From: DAIPHL01 sp036771375
GTDB taxonomy: Bacteria > Synergistota > Synergistia > Synergistales > Synergistaceae
Reading direction: 5' to 3'
Assembly (NCBI GenBank): GCA_036771375.1
Contig: DAIPHL010000031.1
Location: forward strand, 1 to 16,689
DNA length: 16,689 bases
Position numbers and translations under genes: made by a program. Within the stretch, counting starts at the first letter, position 1. Each line of letters begins with the position of its first letter. The notes under the pieces were generated by a model. That model worked only from the letters and a program-made list of their open reading frames with translations. It did not search any database and was not told the origin of the DNA. Positions 1 to 6,839 of the stretch are shown one piece after another.

Positions 1-607
1 GGGCGCCCGTCCCCTGTCCCAGTATCGTGCTGCCTACGACGAATTCGCTGATGCCGGCGATGTCCACGTCGCTTCCTGCAACCCCGAGGAGCTTCCCGTT
101 CTTGCCGTAGACGGCCTTCGCCGCGGTCAGAACGGTCTTCCCCGTCACCACGTCGCGATAGGGTCGCGTAAACGCGACGGAGCCCTTCGGCGCCGCCACG
201 GCCTCCTTGTACCAGGGCCTGTTCCGGGCGTCGAAGTCGCTCGGTTCCTGCCACTTGCTGCCGATCGAGAACTTCCCGTCTTTCTCCCAGCCGAAGTAGG
301 CCTCGACGACGCCGCGATCCTTGCAATCCTGCAGAACGGATGTCGCCAGCTCCTCCACTCCGGCCTCGTCCATGTTCATGGTTTCCACGGCGAAGGAGAC
401 GGAAGCGGCATAGGATTCGGTGACGCCGGCCATCGTGTCCAGCTTGTCCTCCACGATCAGGGCCGTATCCTTCACCCCCTCGATGCCCGCGTGGTTCAAA
501 AGACCGTTCAACGCGCTGCTCCCCCGCACATACGTCACGCCCGTCATCGTCAGAACCGCGACAAAGATCACCAGTGTCATCAGAAAAAGTTTAAACCGAA
601 TCGACAA
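1..607 (-). CDS. Methyl-accepting chemotaxis protein, N-terminal part (dCache_1 sensor), truncated by window edge
   Basis: This is the first 202 residues of a transmembrane chemoreceptor. It begins with a short basic stretch and a hydrophobic segment (about residues 6-25), followed by a periplasmic sensor. The sensor carries the dCache signature: FDARNRPWYKEAV at about 125-137, FTRPYRDVVTGK at about 146-157 and GVAGSDVDI at about 175-183. The R-x-W-Y, Y-x-D and later Asp spacing fits the amino-acid-binding dCache subset (dCache_1AA), so an amino-acid ligand is likely; this is inference. The start is a TTG at 607, because TTAAGGAGG (615-623) lies 7 nt upstream and no in-frame ATG has comparable support. 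A good promoter lies at 663-691. The HAMP and signalling domains should follow outside the window, so the chemoreceptor class is inferred from the sensor. A Cache-domain histidine kinase or cyclase is possible but less likely. Confidence 0.85.
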   Translation of the reverse strand, partial: MSIRFKLFLMTLVIFVAVLTMTGVTYVRGSSALNGLLNHAGIEGVKDTALIVEDKLDTMAGVTESYAASVSFAVETMNMDEAGVEELATSVLQDCKDRGVVEAYFGWEKDGKFSIGSKWQEPSDFDARNRPWYKEAVAAPKGSVAFTRPYRDVVTGKTVLTAAKAVYGKNGKLLGVAGSDVDIAGISEFVVGSTILGQGTGA

Positions 608-662
608 AATAATACCTCCTTAAGTAATGTGACGAGTACAAAAATTGAAAAACATGCATTTC

Positions 663-691
663 ACTATATTGCGTTCCGCGTGTTTCGTCAA
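663..691 (-). promoter_or_regulatory. Sigma70-type promoter of the chemoreceptor gene
   Basis: On the minus strand TTGACG (686-691) is followed by exactly 17 nt and then TATAGT (663-668). This is a near-consensus housekeeping promoter. Transcription would start near 655 and give a leader of about 48 nt before the TTG start at 607. Confidence 0.7.
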
Positions 692-709
692 CAATCCAAG
701 GAAGAGAAA

Positions 710-910
710 ATGAGCAAGAACGATCAAGAAAGACAGACGGAACGAGATGATTCTTCCGAGGGGAAAGGTCCGCTCGCCCGCCCGCTCTTTTCCTCACGTC
801 AGAATCAAGTCGACTCTTCCCGACGGGAAAAGGGACGGCGCTGCCAGGAGATTGAAAAACACCGGATGGGACGCAAAATCGTGCGACTCTTTGAAGCCAT
901 GTACACATAG
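710..910 (+). CDS. Small basic protein of unknown function (66 aa)
   Basis: I do not recognise this protein. The ORF starts at an ATG with AAGGAAG 7 nt upstream and ends in TAG directly abutting a 12-bp hairpin that is followed by a T-rich tract on the same strand. An RBS, an ORF and a terminator in order make it a plausible small gene in what would otherwise be a 370-bp gap. The product is highly charged and soluble, rich in Arg, Lys, Glu and Ser, with one Cys and no signal peptide or membrane segment. Its last 20 residues (EIEKHRMGRKIVRLFEAMYT) could form an amphipathic helix. The upstream promoter is unconvincing: TTGAAA at 645-650 and TATATT at 665-670 are only 14 nt apart and overlap the chemoreceptor promoter. 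It could instead be a chance ORF in an intergenic region. Confidence 0.42.
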   Translation: MSKNDQERQTERDDSSEGKGPLARPLFSSRQNQVDSSRREKGRRCQEIEKHRMGRKIVRLFEAMYT

Positions 911-947
911 AGAAGGGTATCCTCCAGGGATACCCTTCTTGTGTTTT
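911..947 (+). terminator. Rho-independent terminator, mainly plus-strand
   Basis: A perfect 12-bp inverted repeat (AGAAGGGTATCC, 911-922, with 928-939) has a 5-nt loop and is followed on the plus strand by TTGTGTTTTCTG. It lies 42 bp beyond the hndD stop. In the minus direction the hairpin has no U tract on its exit side, so it would terminate hnd transcripts only weakly, if at all. Confidence 0.6.
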
Positions 948-981
948 CTGTCCGTTTGATCTCTGTCTCCCCGGTATCGCT

Positions 982-2730
982 TTACTTCAGCCGGCCCTTT
1001 TGAGGAGAGTAATGGGTGTGCAGCAGATGATGCGCCCTCTCTCCAAGGGGTTTGCCCATCCACGTGTCGTACAGCTCTATGATCGCCGGATTCTCGTGCG
1101 ACTTGCGGTACTTCATCTTCGCATCCGCGTCGTAAATCGCGCCGATACGATCCAGACGCACATCCTCGTCGGTCGGATACGGCTGGCCGCCGCCACCGAT
1201 GCAACCACCCGGACAGGCCATGACTTCGACAAAGTGATAATCGGCCTCCCCCGCCTTGACCTTCTCGATCACCTTCTGTGCGTTGCGCAGCGTATGCGCG
1301 ACCGCCACCTTGAGGATGACGCCATCGCCGAGGTCGATGTTGCTCTCTTTGATTCCGGTGAGTCCGCGAACATCCTTGAAATCGATGTTCTCGAGCGTTT
1401 TCCCCGTGTAGGCCTCGTATGCCGTGCGCAAAGCGGCTTCCATGACTCCACCGGTGGCGCCGAAGAGTTGGCCTCCTCCCGTGGACAGACCCATCGGTGC
1501 ATCGTAATCCTCCTCCGGCAGAGCGAGGAAGTCGAGCCCCAGTTCTTTGATCATCCGCGCGAGCTCGCGGGTCGTTATGACGATATCGACATCACGATAG
1601 CCGCTGTCGGCGAGCTGTGGGCGGGTCGCTTCCCATTTCTTCGCGGTACAGGGCATGACGGAGACGGAGACGATCTTCGCAGGGTCGATCCCCGCTCGCT
1701 CCGCATAGAAGGTCTTGACCGTCGCGCCGAACATCCCCTGGGGAGACTTGGCGGTCGAAAGATGGGGGATGATCTCCGGATACATCGTCTCGACATAGTT
1801 CACCCAACCCGGCGAACAGGAGGTGAACATCGGGAGCACTCCGCCGTTTTTGATACGATGCAGGAGTTCGTTTCCTTCTTCCATGATCGTCATATCGGCG
1901 GCAAAATCGGTGTCGAAGACCTTGTCGAATCCCATCCTGCGAAGGGCCGCGACCATCTTTCCGGTGACGATGCCGCCCGACTTCATGCCGAACGCCTCTC
2001 CGAGCGCGACGCGCACCGACGGAGCGGTCTGCACGACGACGTGTTTGTCGGGATCGTTGATGGCATCCCATACCGCCTGGGTGTCATCCTTTTCCGTCAG
2101 AGCGGCTGTCGGACAGACGGATGTGCACTGACCGCAGTAACTGCACGCGACGGCGTCGAGACCGAGACCGAACGCAGGCTCCACGATGCTGTCAAACCCA
2201 CGGTTGGTGGAGCTGTAGATGTCGAGCCCCTGACGCTCCGAGCACGCGCGCACGCAACGGGAACAGAGGATGCACTTCTCCGGATCGCGGCAGATGGACG
2301 GATTTCCTGTGTCCTTTTCGGCTTTGCGCTTCTCCCCGTGGAAGCGAACCCTGCGAATACCGAGATCGGCCGCGATCTTCTGGAGCTCGCAGTTGTTGTT
2401 TTTGACGCAGAAGAGACAGTCCTCCGGGTGATTCGCGAGCATCAGCTCGACAATGGTCTTGCGGGTCTCTCTCACCTGCGGCGTATTGGTGTGGACGACC
2501 ATTCCCTCGGCGACGGGATACACACAGGACGCGACAAGCGACTTGGCTCCCTCGACGGCGACAACGCAGACGCGGCAACTGCCTTCCCGAGAAAGCTCGG
2601 GATGGTAGCACAGATGCGGGATGTCCATCCCGACCATACGCGCAGCCTGTAGTATGGTGTAGCTCTTGGGGACAGAGATCTCCTGTCCGTCTATCGTCAT
2701 TTTCACAGTCGTTTCATTTGCATTGACCAT
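982..2730 (-). CDS. hndD: [FeFe] hydrogenase catalytic subunit HndD (HydA type, electron-bifurcating group)
   Basis: This is the H2-forming subunit of a cytoplasmic NAD(P)H- and ferredoxin-dependent hydrogenase. At 582 residues it matches HndD-type enzymes. Domains in order: a plant-type [2Fe-2S] domain (Cys 41, 52, 55, 69); a His-Cys3 [4Fe-4S] site (His101, Cys 105, 108, 114); two ferredoxin [4Fe-4S] sites (Cys 153/156/159/163 and 196/199/202/206); then the H-cluster domain with L1 MFTSCSPGW (301-309), L2 MPCTAKKWE (359-367) and L3 ACPGGCIGGGGQP (505-517). A short C-terminal SSU-type region follows. L1 reads TSCSP where the textbook motif is TSCCP. The start ATG has GGAAGGAGG upstream, and the gene follows hndC by 21 nt. 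It is last in hndABCD. Maturases HydE/F/G are not in the window. Confidence 0.95.
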   Translation of the reverse strand: MVNANETTVKMTIDGQEISVPKSYTILQAARMVGMDIPHLCYHPELSREGSCRVCVVAVEGAKSLVASCVYPVAEGMVVHTNTPQVRETRKTIVELMLANHPEDCLFCVKNNNCELQKIAADLGIRRVRFHGEKRKAEKDTGNPSICRDPEKCILCSRCVRACSERQGLDIYSSTNRGFDSIVEPAFGLGLDAVACSYCGQCTSVCPTAALTEKDDTQAVWDAINDPDKHVVVQTAPSVRVALGEAFGMKSGGIVTGKMVAALRRMGFDKVFDTDFAADMTIMEEGNELLHRIKNGGVLPMFTSCSPGWVNYVETMYPEIIPHLSTAKSPQGMFGATVKTFYAERAGIDPAKIVSVSVMPCTAKKWEATRPQLADSGYRDVDIVITTRELARMIKELGLDFLALPEEDYDAPMGLSTGGGQLFGATGGVMEAALRTAYEAYTGKTLENIDFKDVRGLTGIKESNIDLGDGVILKVAVAHTLRNAQKVIEKVKAGEADYHFVEVMACPGGCIGGGGQPYPTDEDVRLDRIGAIYDADAKMKYRKSHENPAIIELYDTWMGKPLGERAHHLLHTHYSPQKGRLK

Positions 2731-2751
2731 CTGGTTCTCTCCTCCTTCCCA

Positions 2752-4542
2752 TTAACCTTTATCGATCGCCTTGAAGGGGCACTTGGTCTGGCAGGCCCCG
2801 CACTTGATGCAGACGCTCTGGTCGATCACGTGCATACCCTTGATCTCGCCGGAGATGGCGTCAACCGGGCACACCTTCTTGCAGAGGCCGCAGCCGCGGC
2901 ACTTCTCCGTGATCGTATACCCGACCATGGCCGAACATGCTCCCGCCGGACACTTGTGGTCCTTGATATGAGCCTCGTACTCTTCACGGAAGAAGTTGAG
3001 CGTGGAGAGAACGGGATTCGGCGCCGTCTGCCCAAGGGCGCAGAGAGAACCGGCCTTGATCGATTTGGCCAGGTTTTCGAGAAGGGGGATGTCCTCCTCC
3101 TTGCCCTCGCCATCACAGATACGGTTGAGTATCTCGAGCATTCTCTTCGTTCCTTCGCGGCACGGCGTGCACTTTCCGCAGGACTCGTCCTGCGTGAAGT
3201 TGAGGAAGTACCTCGCCACGTCGACCATGCAGGTCGTCTCGTCCATCACGACAAGCCCTCCGGAGCCCATCATGGCCCCCGCTTTTATGAGGGATTCGTA
3301 GTCTATTGCCAGATCCAGCAGCTTCTCCGGTATGCAGCCGCCCGAGGGGCCGCCGATCTGCACCGCTTTGAACTTCTTGCCGTCGGGAATCCCGCCGCCG
3401 ATGTCGTAGATGATCTCGCGCATGGTGATCCCCATCGGGACTTCGGCAAGACCGGTGTTGTTGATCTTACCCGTCAGGGCGAAGACCTTGGTCCCCTTGC
3501 TGGTCTCGGTTCCCTGGGCGGCGAAATGAGCGGCCCCATCGCGCATGATGGACGGGACATTGGCGAACGTCTCCACGTTGTTGATGTTGGTCGGCTTACC
3601 CCAGAGGCCGGAGACGGCAGGAAAGGGCGGACGCGGACGCGGCATCCCGCGGCGCCCCTCTATGGAGGCGATGAGGGCCGTCTCCTCGCCGCAGACGAAC
3701 GCCCCGGCCCCTTCCTTGATGTGAAGATCGAAGGAGAAATTGCTCCCCAGGATGTCCTTTCCGAGGAGTCCGGACTCTTTCGCCTGGACGATGGCGTTGC
3801 GAAGGCGTTTGATGGCAAGTGGATATTCAGCGCGACAGTAGATATAGCCTTCGTCCGCTCCAACGGCATATCCGCAGATCGCCATGCCTTCGATGATTCT
3901 GTGGGGGTCGCCCTCAAGAACGGAACGATCCATGAAGGCGCCCGGGTCTCCCTCGTCCGCGTTGCATATGACGTATTTTTTGTCGCCGGCGGAGCCTCGG
4001 GTAAACTGCCACTTGAGACCGGTCGGAAAACCGCCGCCGCCCCGTCCACGGAGCCCCGAAGCCTTGATCTCCTCTATGACCTCTTCCGGCTTCATGGCAA
4101 GGGCTTTCGCGAGACCTTCATAGCCGTCGGCACCGATGTATTCCTCGATGGATTCGGGATTGATATGTCCGCAATTGGCGAGCGCATATCGCTGCTGCTT
4201 CTTGTAAAACGCGATTTCGTCATAGTTGGGAACGGTTGCGAGAGTGGCGGGCTCCTTGTAGAGCAGACGCTCTACGACGCGGCCCTTCGTGAGGTGTGCC
4301 TCGACGATCTCCTCGACGTCTTCGGGCTGTACACGAACGTAGAAGACGCCCTCCGGATACACGATAACAAGCGGCCCCATCTCACAAAGACCGTGGCAAC
4401 CCGTTTCGACGACCTTTATTTCCTGCTCCATACCCTTCGAAGCAAGTTTTTCACGCAGCAGCGGGATGATCTCTCTCGACCCGGACGAAGAACAGCCGGT
4501 ACCGCCGCAGACAAGGACATGCGCTCTTGCAAGCTTCTCCAT
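2752..4542 (-). CDS. hndC: NuoF-like NAD(P)H-binding flavoprotein subunit HndC of bifurcating [FeFe] hydrogenase
   Basis: This subunit oxidises NAD(P)H at FMN and passes electrons through Fe-S clusters to HndD. It has 596 residues from the ATG at 4542, chosen because GGGAGG lies 8 nt upstream. An upstream in-frame start would overlap hndB and add 58 residues with no family resemblance. Domains: an N-terminal thioredoxin-like [2Fe-2S] domain (Cys 12, 17, 49, 53); the NuoF core with the glycine-rich nucleotide/FMN loop GRGGGGFPTG (166-175) and FGEE-like VCGEETALI (283-291); an SLBB region; the [4Fe-4S] site ESCGKCTPC (454-461) plus Cys501; and a C-terminal two-cluster ferredoxin (Cys 548/551/554/558 and 578/581/584/588). 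The extra ferredoxin domain is typical of HydB/HndC and distinguishes it from complex I NuoF. Confidence 0.95.
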   Translation of the reverse strand: MEKLARAHVLVCGGTGCSSSGSREIIPLLREKLASKGMEQEIKVVETGCHGLCEMGPLVIVYPEGVFYVRVQPEDVEEIVEAHLTKGRVVERLLYKEPATLATVPNYDEIAFYKKQQRYALANCGHINPESIEEYIGADGYEGLAKALAMKPEEVIEEIKASGLRGRGGGGFPTGLKWQFTRGSAGDKKYVICNADEGDPGAFMDRSVLEGDPHRIIEGMAICGYAVGADEGYIYCRAEYPLAIKRLRNAIVQAKESGLLGKDILGSNFSFDLHIKEGAGAFVCGEETALIASIEGRRGMPRPRPPFPAVSGLWGKPTNINNVETFANVPSIMRDGAAHFAAQGTETSKGTKVFALTGKINNTGLAEVPMGITMREIIYDIGGGIPDGKKFKAVQIGGPSGGCIPEKLLDLAIDYESLIKAGAMMGSGGLVVMDETTCMVDVARYFLNFTQDESCGKCTPCREGTKRMLEILNRICDGEGKEEDIPLLENLAKSIKAGSLCALGQTAPNPVLSTLNFFREEYEAHIKDHKCPAGACSAMVGYTITEKCRGCGLCKKVCPVDAISGEIKGMHVIDQSVCIKCGACQTKCPFKAIDKG

Positions 4543-4565
4543 GATGTATTCCTCCCGTCCCCTCT

Positions 4566-4931
4566 CTATAGCTTGGCTACGACGAGCTCGCTGACGATCC
4601 GCCCGTTGACGATATGGTCCGAAACGATTCTGGGAACGTCTTCGGGCTTCACGTTTCCATATGTAACCCTCGGCTCTCCGGGGCGAACCACATCGACAAG
4701 AGGTTCTTTCTGACACATGCCGATGCAGCCGGTCTGAAGGACGGAGATGTTATGCAAACCGCGTTTTGCAAGCTCGTCCATGATTGCCGTCATGATCGTG
4801 CGGGCTCCGGCAGCGATGCCACATGTGCCCATTCCCACGATAATCTGGGTACCGCTCTCATGTCGGGCGGCTGTTTCGCTTTTCGCCTGTTCTTTGATTT
4901 TACGAAGATCTTCCAAACTCTTCACGGCCAT
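4566..4931 (-). CDS. hndB: Thioredoxin-like ferredoxin subunit HndB
   Basis: This 121-residue subunit lies between hndA and hndC, the standard place of HndB. It shows the family hallmarks GMGTCGIAAGAR (33-44) and TGCIGMCQKEPL (67-78) of a thioredoxin-fold [2Fe-2S] domain. Its presumed role is to carry electrons within the hydrogenase complex. Only three cysteines are present (37, 69, 73), where a classical thioredoxin-like [2Fe-2S] site has four; the position of the first Cys is Gly here. I recall this as common in HndB proteins but cannot verify it. A GAGGT RBS lies just upstream of the ATG. It is 46 nt downstream of hndA and 23 nt upstream of hndC. Confidence 0.88.
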   Translation of the reverse strand: MAVKSLEDLRKIKEQAKSETAARHESGTQIIVGMGTCGIAAGARTIMTAIMDELAKRGLHNISVLQTGCIGMCQKEPLVDVVRPGEPRVTYGNVKPEDVPRIVSDHIVNGRIVSELVVAKL

Positions 4932-4977
4932 AGCAGTTACCTCGCTTTCCTCGTTCTTCCCTTATTGAAGCCTTCGG

Positions 4978-5454
4978 CTAATTGTATTTATCAAGGATGC
5001 CTTTGATCGCTTCCGGCGTGAGGCGTCCGTGAGTATCGTCGTTGATCATGATGACCGGGGCGAGTCCGCAACATCCGATGCAGGCGACCGTCTCGAGGGT
5101 AAAACGAAGATCTTTCGTGGTGACCTCCTCCCCTTCGAGGCCCAGACAACTCGAGAGCTCGTTGAGGATCGCCTTCGCCCCGCGCACGTGGCAGGCCGTT
5201 CCCTGACAGGAACGGATGATGTTGCGTCCCCGCGGCTCCAGATGGAATTGGGCGTAAAACGTGACCACCCCGTAGACCTGGCTGATCGGAATGCCGACCT
5301 TTTCGCCGATGCGAATCAACACCTCCCTCGGAAGGTAGCCGAACATGTCCTGGGCTCTCTGCAAAATCGGGATCAGTGTTCCCTTCTTGCTACCGAGCTC
5401 CGCCAGGAGTTCGTCCAACTGGGCAAAATCCTTCTCCGCGAAATTCTCTCCCAT
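4978..5454 (-). CDS. hndA: NuoE-like [2Fe-2S] subunit HndA of bifurcating [FeFe] hydrogenase
   Basis: This is the first gene of the hydrogenase operon. The 158-residue product matches the 24-kDa NuoE family in length. It has an N-terminal helical domain (LPREVLIRIGEKVGIP at about 41-56, then VYGVVTFYAQF) and a thioredoxin-like domain whose cluster ligands are Cys83 and Cys88 (SCQGTAC) and Cys125 and Cys129 (CIGCC). Cys128 is an extra cysteine between ligands. It would accept electrons near the FMN of HndC. The ATG at 5454 is preceded by a GGAGGAGG site. Its separation from a NuoF partner carrying its own ferredoxin tail, and the order A-B-C-D, distinguish this from complex I. Confidence 0.93.
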   Translation of the reverse strand: MGENFAEKDFAQLDELLAELGSKKGTLIPILQRAQDMFGYLPREVLIRIGEKVGIPISQVYGVVTFYAQFHLEPRGRNIIRSCQGTACHVRGAKAILNELSSCLGLEGEEVTTKDLRFTLETVACIGCCGLAPVIMINDDTHGRLTPEAIKGILDKYN

Positions 5455-5558
5455 TACGTCTCCTCCTCCTGTCGCAGAGTGCTTTCACTATACTCCAGCA
5501 ACCCTGCTTGCGCTAATGTGATGCCTTGTTCTTTCTTACATTTGTTTACGGTCGGGAC

Positions 5559-5578
5559 TTTGCGAACAACTGCGCAAA
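5559..5578. promoter_or_regulatory. Inverted repeat upstream of hndA, candidate redox-regulator (Rex-like) operator
   Basis: TTTGCG (5559-5564) and CGCAAA (5573-5578) form a perfect 6-bp inverted repeat with an 8-nt spacer. The inner 18 bp match the commonly cited Rex consensus TTGTGA-N6-TCACAA at about 9 of 12 positions. It lies just downstream of the best hnd promoter, a typical place for a repressor site. That Rex or any regulator binds here is inference. Confidence 0.35.
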
Positions 5579-5600
5579 TTAAAACATTTGGCATAAGCTT

Positions 5601-5629
5601 ATACTACCCAATACGAGCCAATAAAGCAA
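5601..5629 (-). promoter_or_regulatory. Candidate promoter of the hndABCD operon
   Basis: On the minus strand TTGCTT (5624-5629) is followed by 17 nt and TAGTAT (5601-5606). It would give a leader of about 140 nt to hndA that includes the inverted repeat at 5559-5578. A second -10-like TATAGT (minus strand, about 5488-5493) lies closer to hndA but lacks a good -35. Confidence 0.45.
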
Positions 5630-5727
5630 GAGAATATTTACGTCGTTTTTTGAAAATCAACGCAACTCTATACAATTGTTTGTTTCCGCATACTTTTTCC
5701 GAAAGAGACTTTCGTGTGATTCGGCAC

Positions 5728-5756
5728 TTTACGACCTCGATCTTATCTTGTATATT
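5728..5756 (+). promoter_or_regulatory. Candidate promoter of the yerC-like / SDR operon
   Basis: TTTACG (5728-5733) is followed by exactly 17 nt and TATATT (5751-5756). Transcription would begin near 5763 and give a leader of about 160 nt before the ATG at 5924. The region 5580-5790 is distinctly AT-rich compared with the flanking genes. Confidence 0.5.
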
Positions 5757-5813
5757 TTTATTGTTCCAAGGGGCACCGTTTTAAATTTTCATGTACCGCC
5801 CTCCGACAATCCG

Positions 5814-5839
5814 CCACGGCGGCATACTCCCCGCCGTGG
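5814..5839 (+). promoter_or_regulatory. GC-rich hairpin in the 5' leader of the yerC-like gene
   Basis: CCACGGCGG (5814-5822) pairs perfectly with CCGCCGTGG (5831-5839) around an 8-nt loop. It lies about 50 nt after the predicted transcription start and 85 nt before the start codon. No T tract follows, so it is not an ordinary intrinsic terminator. It may be a regulatory or stabilising leader structure, or a DNA operator. Confidence 0.4.
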
Positions 5840-5923
5840 ACGCATACGATACAAAAGGCGAGCGTCGATTCCGTTCAAGTCACCGGTTCTTTTATGTTCT
5901 TCAACATCGAGGAGGTTCCGTAC

Positions 5924-6214
5924 ATGGCGAAGCAATGGAAAGACGATTTGACCGAACAGCTCTGTCGCGCTTTTCTAACCCTCGAAAGCGTCGAGGAGGT
6001 TTACGACTTTCTGGAGGACATCGCGACGATCCCGGAGATCAAGACCCTTGCGCAGAGGCTCAACGTGGCAAAACTGATCCTGGATGGCCATTCCTACATC
6101 AAGATAACGAAGAGTTCCGGCGCGAGCACCGCAACCATCAGCCGGGTCAAAAAAACGGTGGAACAGGGCAAAGACGGCTTCGCAACCGTCCTTGCCCGAA
6201 TGGAGAGGAATTGA
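5924..6214 (+). CDS. TrpR-like regulator of the YerC/YecD family
   Basis: The 96-residue product matches the YerC/YecD family of TrpR-superfamily proteins in length and pattern. It has an all-helical N-terminal part (LTEQLCRAFLTLESVEEVYD, about 9-28), the conserved DIATIPEIKTLAQRL (about 32-46) and a helix-turn-helix ending in SGASTATISRVKK (about 65-77). It is therefore a probable DNA-binding regulator. I cannot tell whether its ligand is tryptophan, another metabolite or none. The start ATG at 5924 is chosen for the GAGGAGG site 7-8 nt upstream; an in-frame ATG at 5894 has none. The stop is 1 nt before the GTG of the following SDR-like gene, which points to translational coupling. It is divergent from the hnd operon across a 469-bp region, so a link to hydrogenase control is possible but unproven. 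Confidence 0.88.
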   Translation: MAKQWKDDLTEQLCRAFLTLESVEEVYDFLEDIATIPEIKTLAQRLNVAKLILDGHSYIKITKSSGASTATISRVKKTVEQGKDGFATVLARMERN

Positions 6215-6215
6215 A

Positions 6216-6839
6216 GTGACTCGAAGAATCGCTTTTCTGACAAAGGGGGAGACCCCTTTCGGCCGAAAGCTCTGCACTGCGCTCGCGCACCTGGGGTATT
6301 CGATCGGATTCACGTGTTCGAAGGAGAGCTCTTGCGATCTTCAAAAAGCTGTGGAATCGGCGGGCGGATCGGCACTGGCTCTTGCCGTAACCGACTTCGA
6401 CGCAAGCACCCTCTCCGAAGCGGTCGTCACCACAGTCGAACACTTCGGACGACTGGATGTCCTGGTCTTCCTGACAGACCCGCCGTCCGGCGCCTCGAAC
6501 ATGCTTCTGGATCTCGACGAAGGAGACTGGGATTCCTGCATGAACCGGGGGGCGAAGGGATTTTTCCTTCTTGCAAAATACGCGCTTCCATATCTGATCG
6601 ACGGCGAAACCTCGCACGTCATCGTGTTCGAACCTCCGCGAGGAGGCGACGCGAGAGAACCGAACGCCACCGAGGGTGCAAGCGACGGAGCGTTGGCGGC
6701 CGTGCTCTTTGGAATTTCGGAGGAGCTCGCCTCCTGCGGCATCAAGCTCACCTACAGAAACCATCGGGAGATCGCGGAAGCGGAGTCCGATCCGACGACG
6801 CTGCTGGAGCGGATCCTACCCGTCACCCCCCGGGAATAG
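6216..6839 (+). CDS. Degenerate short-chain dehydrogenase/reductase (SDR) homologue
   Basis: This 207-residue protein has the general SDR outline: an N-terminal beta strand (RRIAFLT), GRLDVLVFLTD (78-88) where SDRs have the NNAG strand, a central helix with WDSCMNRGAKGFFLLAKYALP, and SDGALAAVLFGISEELASCGIKL (156-178), which resembles the SDR active-site helix. The hallmarks are lost. The TGxxxGxG dinucleotide loop is TKGETPFG, and the YxxxK pair reads ExxxD at about 153-157. It is also shorter than a classical SDR of about 250 residues. It is probably not an active NAD(P)-dependent dehydrogenase; a binding or regulatory role would be inference. The GTG start at 6216 has GGAGAGG 7-8 nt upstream and lies 1 nt after the yerC-like stop. 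A TTG 24 nt upstream in frame is less likely. Confidence 0.75.
   Translation: MTRRIAFLTKGETPFGRKLCTALAHLGYSIGFTCSKESSCDLQKAVESAGGSALALAVTDFDASTLSEAVVTTVEHFGRLDVLVFLTDPPSGASNMLLDLDEGDWDSCMNRGAKGFFLLAKYALPYLIDGETSHVIVFEPPRGGDAREPNATEGASDGALAAVLFGISEELASCGIKLTYRNHREIAEAESDPTTLLERILPVTPRE

Noticed and set aside
645..670. TTGAAA / TATATT as a promoter for the small plus-strand ORF
   Set aside because: The spacing is only 14 nt and the site overlaps the much better minus-strand promoter of the chemoreceptor gene, so it is not called as a feature.
1000..4713. Long plus-strand ORFs opposite hndD and hndC (550 and 627 codons)
   Set aside because: They are in-register antisense frames of unmistakable hydrogenase genes, with no family resemblance or initiation signals.
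4543..4716. 58-residue N-terminal extension of HndC
   Set aside because: It overlaps hndB, is Arg-rich and unlike the family. The ATG at 4542 has a strong RBS and begins the thioredoxin-like domain correctly.
5676..5951. 91-codon plus-strand ORF in the hnd / yerC intergenic region
   Set aside because: It has no RBS, crosses promoter elements and overlaps the yerC start in another frame.
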